From positions 62,001-126,000 of the forward strand of contig NZ_CM009578.1 of NCBI RefSeq assembly GCF_002993885.1: a DNA stretch of 64,000 nucleotides. Direction: 5' to 3'. Made by a program: the position numbers and the translations under genes. How positions within the stretch are numbered: the first letter of the stretch is position 1; the number at the start of each line of letters is the position of its first letter. Source of the DNA: Sphingopyxis lindanitolerans (GTDB lineage: Bacteria > Pseudomonadota > Alphaproteobacteria > Sphingomonadales > Sphingomonadaceae). The notes beneath the pieces were generated by a model, which was given only the letters and a program-made list of their open reading frames with translations, was not told the DNA's origin and ran no database searches. Of the stretch, positions 53,992 through 63,300 are shown piece after piece.

Positions 53992-54439
53992 TTTTTAAAA
54001 AAGTCAATTAAATCAAGTAGTTAAATTGATTTGATTGGGCTGGAACCGCGGAAGTCGCGAAATTATAATATTTGTTTTCAATATCATAAGTGAGCTTTTC
54101 TAGTTTTTTGGCGCAGTTTGGGGGTGTTCGCGGCGATGTCGAGAAGCCCTACGTTTCGGTTGTCCGTAATAGCACGATGCAGATTCAAGAGTGCCGGTTC
54201 ATTCCATAAGTTCCATAAGACGATGCATCGGCGGTACGCTCGAGCCATGACGGCTTTGCGCCTGATTCATGCCGTTCGGCCACTACGGGTTAGAGCCTCA
54301 AAGCGGTCGTTCCATTAGCAAGCTTAGATCGACAGCCTCCTCCCCTTTCCGCCGGATGGGCCGGAATGAGGTTTGAAGAGGGGCTAGATCAGTTGTTAAG
54401 ATAAGGTAAAGTAATCGTTAAATTAAAAAACTATTTTGG
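53992..54439. other. AT-rich intergenic stretch, no supported gene
   Basis: About 450 bp of strikingly lower GC than the rest of the window, beginning right at the tRNA 3' end with TTTTTAAAAAAG and containing runs such as AATTAAATCAAGTAGTTAAA. A 66-aa plus-strand frame at 54118-54318 has no ribosome site or plausible composition and is not called. It may be the edge of an insertion at the tRNA. Confidence 0.6.
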
Positions 54440-55870
54440 TTAATTTTTGGCAAAATTATTAAATTTTCTTGGACGACGTCGTTCGATAAGTGAAATTATC
54501 TCCGGATCCGATTGCCAAACAATTTGAATGCGCGCTAATAATCCGGCTTCACCCCATTGTTCTCGCCTATTTTCTGCTAGATTCAATATTGAAAGAACTT
54601 GCGAACGGCTGCGCTCTGTCGATGCAATCATCGTTGGCCATACATATGTCCGACTGTCGTCCTGCGACGCATCATCTAGCGCTTGGCGCATCATTTCCTT
54701 TTTTAGAGCAGGCTTGCCGGCGCGGATTGCCATGGTCACGGCTTGCGCGCGTTCGATCAAAAATGGGTCTTGCTTGAGCTCGGCAAAACGGGCGGAATGC
54801 TTGGCATAGCCTGCATAATCGCCTTGAACGAATGCAATGATCGCAAGGCAATCCTGTGCGACCGCAAAATTGGGGTGCCGATTGGCGATGTCGGTCAGTT
54901 GTGAGATGGCTAAGGCATCATGGCCCGCGGCCCAATGCGCCCAAGCAAGATCTGTTCGAATGGCAACCGATCCGGGTTCCATCAGACGGGCGCGGTTGAG
55001 CTGTTCCAGAGCAGCCTTATGATCACCATGGTCGGACAATATATTGCCGTACCAAAAATGGATCAGCGGATCGTTGCTATCAAGCGATATGGCGTGGCGG
55101 AACTTTGCATCGGCCTCCGGGAAATCGTGATCGGCCCAATAGGCGATAAAGCCCAGCAGACGATGTCCGGTTGCATCATCTGGCGCGAGCCGATTGGCCG
55201 TGCGCGCAGCGAGCCGTGCGCGCGGAAAGGCGTCACGGTTGCTGCGCATACCAAATTCGCGCGAGAGAAGCAGGGCTTCGGCCAGGCTGGCGTGCCCTGG
55301 TGCATAAAGCGGGTCGTCGCGTATGATCTGTTCGAGCAAGGCGATTGCGCGCTCGAGACCCGCTGCCTCCCGGTCCACCACAAGATCCCGTGCCGTTAGA
55401 AAATTGGCCGCGATTTCGGGGTTTGTGGGCAATATCAAGGAAGCCGCCACTCCCTTGGCAGAGGTGGCCGGAGCCGATGGCTGGAAGGCGATCGTGACCG
55501 ATGCCCCGACAGTGAGAATGATAGCCGCTGTACCGATTGTCCATCGGCGCCACTGTGGGCTCGGCCATCTCGGGGATGGAACAGGCGGCAATGGGCCGGG
55601 ATCTGCGGTGTCCGATCCCTTTTCAACCTCCGGCGCACCCGCCCAGCGGTCGAGTTCGGACCTCAGCGCATAAACCGTCGCGGTCTTGCCCCCCGGCAGG
55701 CGATACACGGGCAACGCCCGTTCGCGGGCCCAGCGAATAACGGTTGTCCGGTCCCTTCCAAGATAGGCGGCGACGGATTTCCAACCGTCCAGCCGGTCCA
55801 GCGGACGCGCCACGCTGTGCGACGGGGGGACGGTTCGGGACGATGGCGACCAAGCGGATTCATGCCCCAT
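54440..55870 (-). CDS. Membrane-anchored HTH-TPR regulator
   Basis: 476 aa. Residues 29-76 form a MerR/excisionase-like HTH (GWKSVAAYLGRDRTTVIRW, then RLPGGKTATVYALRSELDRW). A Pro-rich linker leads to one membrane helix at about 110-130 (WTIGTAAIILTVGASVTIAF), and the rest is a periplasmic TPR-like array (APGHASLAEALLLSREFGMR, HFWYGNILSDHGDHKAALEQ). The topology, cytoplasmic DNA binding plus periplasmic sensing, recalls ToxR/CadC-type one-component regulators. GC is lower than in core genes, most of all toward the 3' end. A perfect dyad lies 82 bp upstream. Confidence 0.8.
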   Translation of the reverse strand: MGHESAWSPSSRTVPPSHSVARPLDRLDGWKSVAAYLGRDRTTVIRWARERALPVYRLPGGKTATVYALRSELDRWAGAPEVEKGSDTADPGPLPPVPSPRWPSPQWRRWTIGTAAIILTVGASVTIAFQPSAPATSAKGVAASLILPTNPEIAANFLTARDLVVDREAAGLERAIALLEQIIRDDPLYAPGHASLAEALLLSREFGMRSNRDAFPRARLAARTANRLAPDDATGHRLLGFIAYWADHDFPEADAKFRHAISLDSNDPLIHFWYGNILSDHGDHKAALEQLNRARLMEPGSVAIRTDLAWAHWAAGHDALAISQLTDIANRHPNFAVAQDCLAIIAFVQGDYAGYAKHSARFAELKQDPFLIERAQAVTMAIRAGKPALKKEMMRQALDDASQDDSRTYVWPTMIASTERSRSQVLSILNLAENRREQWGEAGLLARIQIVWQSDPEIISLIERRRPRKFNNFAKN

Positions 55871-55951
55871 TTGCGAATGATACCCCTGTGCAGCCGCGCC
55901 TCTATCGAACTGCTCAGGGGTTTATTTGCTGCGGCCACACCATGCGTCCAT

Positions 55952-55972
55952 CATCTGTTTACCCAACAGATG
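55952..55972. promoter_or_regulatory. Perfect dyad between the HTH-TPR and LuxR genes
   Basis: CATCTGTT (55952-55959) and AACAGATG (55965-55972) are perfect 8-bp arms around TACCC, in an AT-rich patch 82 bp upstream of the HTH-TPR gene and 44 bp after the LuxR stop, both genes on the minus strand. No T tract follows on the minus strand, so an operator is more likely than a terminator. Confidence 0.5.
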
Positions 55973-56015
55973 TTTATCATATTGTTGTTTACGCTGGCCC
56001 GATCCGTCCGGGCGT

Positions 56016-57089
56016 TTATTCCGGAGTCAAACGGGCAAAGCGATGGGCCAGGTTCGACAGGCCGACAAAGCTGCCGGTCCGGGTCTTGTCATAGATGCGG
56101 TGGAGATGCGTCCGGGTCGTCGCCCTGGCCATGCCCACCCGCTCACCAATGCCGACAAGATCGCCATGTTCGATGGCATCGCGCAAGACGCGCAATTCCG
56201 TGGGGGTCAGGCGATAGAGGTCCGCAATGGCTTCAAAGGCGATCGGCGGCGTCTGTTCAAGCTCGGTGATATGGACGGCGTGCGTTGGTACAGGCCCGGT
56301 TGCAAAGCGTCCGAACCGGTTCGGCTCCAGCGTCCTTGCCTGGCACAGAAGATTTGCGGGGGCGGCGCTGTCGTTGCCGGGCCATTCGAGAGCGACCGGT
56401 TCGCCGCTTGCAATGGCCGCCGATATCGTCCGTCCCAGCGCGCCGTCGCCAATACCGTCGCCGACGCGCAATGTCAGCAACGAAGCGAGCGGCGGATCGA
56501 TCTCCGCTATGACATGCTTGTCGGTCAGCAGCAGGACGTGGCGGCTGACCCCGCTAAAGGCCAGGCGCGTCGCCTGCTGATCGGCGGCATGGACCAGGTG
56601 GCTCTGGATATAGATCGCCCGGCGCAGATGCGGGACCAGCCCCGATAGTTCGGCACATTCGTCCGGCGTGAAGGGGCCCGCCGGCGCCATTCTGATCAAG
56701 GCCAGATGGGCCACGAAACTGGACTGCTTGATCAGGTTCACCGCCAGATTATCGATGATATTCTGTGGCGCCAGATATTCGCGGTAGAATATGCTGTCGC
56801 GCACCTCGTCCGTTTGCAGGTGGGGATAAGCCGGCGCGCAGACACCTTCCGGCGTCGCTCTCAATATCGGTTGCAGCAGATCATGCTGCGCATAGGTTTC
56901 GACATAGCGCTGCAACCAGACGGGGTCGTTGCCGAATTGCGTATGGAAGCCCGCGTCGCGCTCCATATCGCTCCAGCCGATAAAACCGGCCTGCGCGCCG
57001 AATGCGTGGACCAGGCGTTCGATGAGCACGGAAAACAGATCGCGGTCGAATGCCGCGTCGTAAATTTCCTCTATCCCGACCGATTTCAT
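56016..57089 (-). CDS. LuxR-type transcriptional regulator
   Basis: 357 aa from ATG 57089; a TTG five codons earlier is less likely. The C-terminal ~60 residues are a LuxR/FixJ HTH (YRLTPTELRVLRDAIEHG, then ERVGMARATTRTHLHRIYDK). The N-terminal ~280 residues form an unassigned sensory region, possibly PAS/GAF-like (FGAQAGFIGWSDMERDAG), without the typical acyl-homoserine-lactone-binding pattern. It is divergent from the autotransporter gene, with a dyad in the shared promoter region, so it may control that gene. Confidence 0.85.
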   Translation of the reverse strand: MKSVGIEEIYDAAFDRDLFSVLIERLVHAFGAQAGFIGWSDMERDAGFHTQFGNDPVWLQRYVETYAQHDLLQPILRATPEGVCAPAYPHLQTDEVRDSIFYREYLAPQNIIDNLAVNLIKQSSFVAHLALIRMAPAGPFTPDECAELSGLVPHLRRAIYIQSHLVHAADQQATRLAFSGVSRHVLLLTDKHVIAEIDPPLASLLTLRVGDGIGDGALGRTISAAIASGEPVALEWPGNDSAAPANLLCQARTLEPNRFGRFATGPVPTHAVHITELEQTPPIAFEAIADLYRLTPTELRVLRDAIEHGDLVGIGERVGMARATTRTHLHRIYDKTRTGSFVGLSNLAHRFARLTPE

Positions 57090-57178
57090 TTCACTGTCCC
57101 ACAAGGTCCCGTCGCGACGCCATCACAACCGCACATACAGGCGAATGTCGAGCGCGCTCAGGCCCGATGCGACGATTT

Positions 57179-57190
57179 GCAACAGGTTGC
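57179..57190. promoter_or_regulatory. Dyad in the LuxR/autotransporter divergent promoter region
   Basis: GCAAC-AG-GTTGC gives perfect 5-bp arms with 2-bp spacing; related half-sites (GACAAGTTAC, GCAACAAC) follow within 35 bp. It lies 90 bp upstream of the LuxR ATG and 131 bp upstream of the autotransporter ATG, a suitable place for a LuxR-family operator. Confidence 0.45.
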
Positions 57191-57320
57191 GACAAGTTAC
57201 CCGGTTCCCGCAACAACTGTTTACGCGCCACTTGGCCGCCCCGGAATGCCGCCGAAAATCTATTCGGAAAGCCGGGAAAAAACCCTTGATCCGTGCGTCA
57301 AAATAAATGGGGAAATCACG

Positions 57321-60300
57321 ATGATCACCACCAATCTGCTCAAATCCAGCTCAGTCATCGCTCTGGTCGTCGGGGCAAGCTTTGCCTTCATGGCTATGCC
57401 AGCGTTGGCGAACGACTGGACCGGCGCGGTGGATAATGATTGGAACAATCCCGGCAACTGGAGTGACGGGGTCGTACCCCCCTCGGGCAACACCTTCGTC
57501 GATACCACGGCCAACGCGCCGATCATCGGCGCCGGGGTTGATGCCAAGACGAGCCGCCTGGTCGTCGGATTCGACGGCACCGGCAGCCTGACCGTTCGCG
57601 ATGGCGGCACGTTGACGCAGGACGGCGACATCGGGGTCGGCGGCAGGCCGCTCGACGGAACAGCGGGCAACGGAACGCTTTTGATAACGGGAGCCGGCTC
57701 GCGCGTGACCGCGACCAACGGACGCCTTTTCCTGGCCACGCGGCCCAATTCACAAGGCAGGGTGACGATTGACGCGGGCGGCGTCATGCGCGTGGTCGGG
57801 GCGAACATTGGATCCGAGACGTCGACTGCGAACATCACGGTAACCGGTGCGGGTTCTTTGCTCGACCTCGGATCGCTGAACGCCCTCAGCCTCGGTAGCG
57901 ACAATGGTCCGCTCGGTTCGGCTTCGCTCAGCATTCTCGACGGCGGGCGCGTCACCTCGACGTCGGGAGACAGGCACGTAGTAGGCCGAACCGGCACCAT
58001 CACGATCGGTGGCGCAAACTCCGCCCTTATACTGTCCTCTAGAACCGACATTGACGGCAGTTTGATTGTCGAGAACGGCGGGCTTGCCCAGCTTTCCAGC
58101 CTGTCGCAGTTCGGCAATTTCTTCGACGGCTCGCTGATGTTGCGCAGCGGTGGGCGACTGGAAACCATCGGTTCTCAGCCGATGATATTCAACGAGCGCA
58201 CCAAGGTGTTGGTCAGCGGTGCCGGAACGCAGTGGACGACCGAAGGCGGGATCATCATCAATGCCCGGGCCGTGGCGGCTAACCCGATATTCGATTTCGT
58301 GATCGACGATCGCGCGACCTTGACCACGCCCAGCCTGCTTGTCGGCCCCGACGGGATTGGCGCGATCACGGTTCAGGGCGGCGCGACCGTGACAGCAGGA
58401 AGTTTCGGTGTTGGCGGGGGGCAGTCGACAGGAGTGAACGGTCGGGGCACAATGCTCATCACCGGCGCGGGAACGCTGGTGACGACGCCCAGCCAGATTT
58501 ACGTCGCACCGCAGGCCAATTCACAAGGCAATCTGACGGTCGCGGCAGGGGCTGTGCTCCGTGGTAATTCTTTACAGATCGGGATCGGAGAAGGGGCGAC
58601 CGGAATCGTGACGGTCACCGGTGCCGATTCGCTGATCGATCACGGTGGCCTAGCGTTGTTGCTGGGGAATAGCGGAGCCAATCCGGGCGTGGGGACGTTG
58701 AACATCCTCGACGGTGGCCAAGTGACTGGCTCCAGAGGGGGCAACTCCGTTGGGATCGGCAGCGCAATCAACATCAGCGGTGCGAACTCACTGCTCTCCG
58801 TCATAGGGAGCATTTTTATCGACGGCACATTGCTCGTCGAAAACGGCGGCGCCATTTCTTACACCAGCATCGGCCTCAACGGCACAGCATCGCTGCGTAA
58901 CGCCAGATTATCGGTCCCGCTTGGCAACGGCTTTAACGACTTCGATGTCAATCCGGGAGGGTCGTTGATCGCCGAGAACAGTACGGTTTCGGTTGGCTCA
59001 AGCTTCAATGTAGCGGGATCGGCGACGCTTCACGGCATCGAAATGTCCGCAGCCCAGATCGAAATCTCGCAGAACGGCGTCCTGAACATTGGCGGGGCCG
59101 ATGGCGCGGCGGCGGGTGACGGGGGAACGCTGACCGCCCAAAGCATCACGGTCGGCGACCCCGATTCGCGGCTGGTGTTCAACCACAGCAGGGCCGACCT
59201 GATCGTGAGCGCACCGATTATCGGCAACGGCCGCGTCTTGCATCGTGCGGGCACGACGATATTAACGACCGGTGCCCATACAGGAAGCATAGCCAATATC
59301 GATGTGACGGGCGGCCGGTTGTTCGTTGACGGGCGCGTCTCCGCAAGAAACCTGACGCTGGAGGGCGGCGCGACGCTGGGCGGCGCTGGCACCCTGAATG
59401 GGTCCGTCGCTGTGACGGATGGAATTGTTGCGCCGGGCAATCGCGGTGTGGGCACGCTGACCCTCGGGAATCTTTCGCTGACCGCCGCGTCAGTTCTCAA
59501 CTTTGAGTTGGGCGCGCCCGGCACGCCTAGCGTCGGCAGCGACCTCATCAAAGTGGGCAATATCGACAATAGCGGCAATCTGACCCTCGACGGGACGTTG
59601 AACGTCACCAATGTCGGCGGCTTTGGCGCCGGGCTTTACCGGTTGATCGATTACAACGGCGGATTGACGAATGAGGGTCTGAACATCGGGGCGACGCCGG
59701 CGGGCTTTGCAGCCACCGATTTGACCGTACAGACTGCGGTTGCGCGTCAGGTCAATCTGTTGGTCGCAGCTTCGGCGGGCAATTTCAGCTTTTGGGATGG
59801 TCCGAACATCACGGGCAATAATATCGTCGATGGCGGCACCGGCACATGGACGGCCACTGGTCCCAATTGGACGGGTGCCGACGGGGCCGCGAACGGCGCC
59901 TATGATCCGACGACGCTGCTGATCTTTGCTGGCACTGGCGGAACGGTCACAGTCGACAACAGCGCTGCACCGATCACCATCGCCAGCGGAATGCAATTCG
60001 CGACAAATGGCTACACGCTGACCGGAGGTGCGCTCGAATTGACCACCCCGGTATCTGCGTTCGTCAGGGGGGCGACGATTCGTGTCGGCGACGGCACCGC
60101 GGCAGGCGCTGATATTGCCGCGACCATCAAAACTGCGCTCACGGGGCCTTCGGGCTTCGACAAGACCGATCTCGGTACTCTGCGTTTGACGGGTGCAAGC
60201 AGCATCAATGGCGAAGTCGGGGTGCTGGCGGGCAACCTGACGCTCGACGGCGGCACTCTGGAAACAAGCGCGCTGCGCGTCGCACCGGATCCCGGATCGA

Positions 60301-63300
60301 CGGCAACTGTCCTGGTAACTGGCGGCGCAGTGCTGACCACCATGGGAGCGTCGGTCGCGCCCGAAACCGATTCGACGGGCACAGTGACCATTTCGGGTGA
60401 GGGGTCGCGCTGGAACATCGTCGGCGCCGGCGGAGTCCGCGTCGGCAGCGTCACTGCGCCCAATGCCCGCGGCCTCATCGACATCGTCGATGGCGGCGTG
60501 ATGAGCTACACGGCGGCATTTAGAAACGATCCGGTTCTCGTGAGCAATGACAGCGGCATCCGGGTGTCGGGAGCCAGTTCGCGCTTCGAGGCTGACGCCA
60601 TCGTGCTGTTCAACACCGGCAGGGGCGGTGCAATGCTGCTCGAAAACGGCGGCGTCGCGCGGGTAGAAAATGCAGAGTTCGGTAACCTGTCCTCGTTGAC
60701 CGTGCAGAGCGGTGGACGTTTCGAGACGACCGGCACCGGCAGCCTGTCCTTTGGCACGGGGGCGAGCATGCTTGTCACCGGTGCCGGAACACAGCTCAAT
60801 TCAGCGGGCGCATTCTCCTTCGGAGGCAATGGAGTTGGCGGACAGGACCTCGTCATCGACGACAATGCCATCGTCACCTCGACCGCCAATACCGACAGCG
60901 GCTTGGGCTTCGACACCGGGCGGCGTCTGATCATTAGCAATGGCGCCCAATTCAATCTGACCGGCGGAACCAACGCCGGCTTGCAGATGGAAAATTCGAT
61001 GCTGCTGGTGACCGACGCCAGTGTAACACTTGGCGGAGGGCTGCTGGCCGGGCAGCGTTTCGGTAACTCGACCATCGTCCTGCGGAATGCGAATTTCACT
61101 GCCGGCTCGGTCGAGTTGCGGGCAGGAACCGATCGGATAGTCATCGGGGCGGACGTCGGCGAGGCGGCGGGTGGGGTCGGTCTTTTCGACGTGGCCGGTT
61201 CGTTCTCGCTCGGCAATGCGGCCACGACTCTTGTCCTGAATCATACAGGGACCGGGTTTACGATCGGATCGGAGTTTCGGGGGCTGGGGACGATCCGCCA
61301 CTTCGCGGGCGATACGCGCTTCACCAGTGCCACGACGCAGTGGCGCGGCAACACGCTTCTCACCGGAGGGGCCCTTGCCGTCGATGGCCTGCTTGGTGAC
61401 AGCCAAGGCCCCGCGACCAGCATGACGGTCAGCGGCGGCGCGACTCTGTCGGGCCGCGGGACGATCGGTGGATTGGTGACCGTTGCCGACGGCATCATCC
61501 GTCCCGGCGGCGACGCGCTGGACGCGCCAGCCGAGACCCGTGGGCGCAATGCGGGCCAAGCCCTGCTTGGCGGAGATGCGGTCGGCACGCTGACATTCAG
61601 CGGGCAACTGGCGCTTGGCGCCGCGTCGCGGCTTGGGTTTCAGCTCGGTGCACCGACGGGCGCTTCGGGCGTGGACAGCGACCTGATCAATGTCGCGGGC
61701 AATCTGACGCTCGACGGCACGCTCGAGGTGACGGACGTCGGCGGGTTCGGTGAAGGTGTGTACCGACTGATCAACTATGGCGGCACGCTGACCGACAATG
61801 GTCTGGACATCGGGACGGTGCCCGGCGGTTTCAGTGCGACCGACCTGGCGGTGCAAACATCGGTGGCGAGCCAAGTCAACCTGATCGTCGCCGCCCCGGC
61901 TCCCACGACCAGCAGTTTCACCTTCTGGGACGGCCCGAACATGACGGGCAATAGCGCCGTCGATGGCGGCAGCGGAACATGGTCGAGCGCGGGCACCAAC
62001 TGGTCGATTGCAGACGGTTCCATCAACGGTGTCTATGACCGCTCGCGTCTGCTGATCTTCAGCGGCACGGGCGGCGTCGTGACGGTCGATAATACAGGCT
62101 CACCCGTAACACTGGAAAACGGCGTCCAGTTCGCCGCCGACGGCTACACGGTGGCGGACGGAAATATCGTTCTGGACGATGACAATGTCGACCAGGTGAT
62201 CTTTCGCGTTGGCGACGGTACCGCGGCCGGTGCGGGATTCACTGCAACGATCGGGTCTGCTCTGACTGGCGGAGCCGAGCTTCAAAAGACCGACCTCGGC
62301 ACGCTCGTGCTGACCGGGGCCAATAGCTACAGCGGCGGGACGCATATCGTGAATGGCGCCATCCGCGGCAATGCGACGAGCATTCAAGGCAATGTCCGCC
62401 TTGAAGATGGTGGCACGCTGGTTTTCGATCAGGCAAGCGATGGCGTCTTTGCCGGACTTTTTTCGGGAAGCGGGGTGGTTCGCACACGGGGCACCGGTGT
62501 TCTCGACATCACGGGTTCGTCGGATGCGTTTGAAGGCATGACCATTGTCGAGGCAGGCGCGTTGCGGCTGACCGGTGCGCTTGGCGGTTTGACGAGGATC
62601 GGATCCGCTGGCGCCCTGACGGGTGACGGCACATTGGCGCAGCTGGACGTTTCGGGCCGCGTGTCTCCTGGCGGGGCCGGTATCGCGACGTTAACGGTCG
62701 ACAATTTCAACAATAATCAAGAAACACGTTTGCCTGCCAACAGCAGTTTCGCACGCGGAAGCATCGCCGCAGCAGTCGCGACCACGCCGGACATCGTCTT
62801 CCGCGCCGGGTCGATCTACGCGGTCGATCTGGCGGCATCCGGTGCGGGTGACAGGATCAACGCCACCGGCACAGCGACATTGGAGGGCGGCACCGTCGCG
62901 ATTACGACGCTCGACGCCGATCTTGCCTATACTGACGGCGTGATATTCCGCATCTTGAATGCAGAGGGCGGGTTGACCGGAACGTTCGCCGGACTGACCG
63001 AAAGTTCGGCGTTCCTCGATTTCGCGCTCGGCTATGATCCGACCGGGGCTTTCCTCCGGCTTTCCCAGGTTCGCATGTTCCCCGATGTCGCCCGGACCAT
63101 CAACCAAAAGGCCGCCGCAAGCGCGCTTGGCACCCTATTGCGCCCGGCGGGTTCGGACGGTTTGGCGGTCTATAACGCCGTGCTCGGGCTTGATGAAGAT
63201 GCGGCGCGCGCGGCATTTGATGCCAGCTCCGGTGAAATCTACGCTAGCCTCTTAGCTGCACGTCAGCGTCAGGGCTTTGCCTTGACCAGCCGGTTTACCT

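Noticed and set aside
54118..54318. 66-codon plus-strand frame in the AT-rich gap
   Set aside because: No Shine-Dalgarno sequence, unlikely composition (Arg/His/Phe-rich), and nothing coupled to it.
57260..58168. 302-codon minus-strand frame, and similar reverse frames up to 64000
   Set aside because: They are antisense to the autotransporter passenger, whose frame stays open for at least 2226 codons with a signal peptide and barrel.
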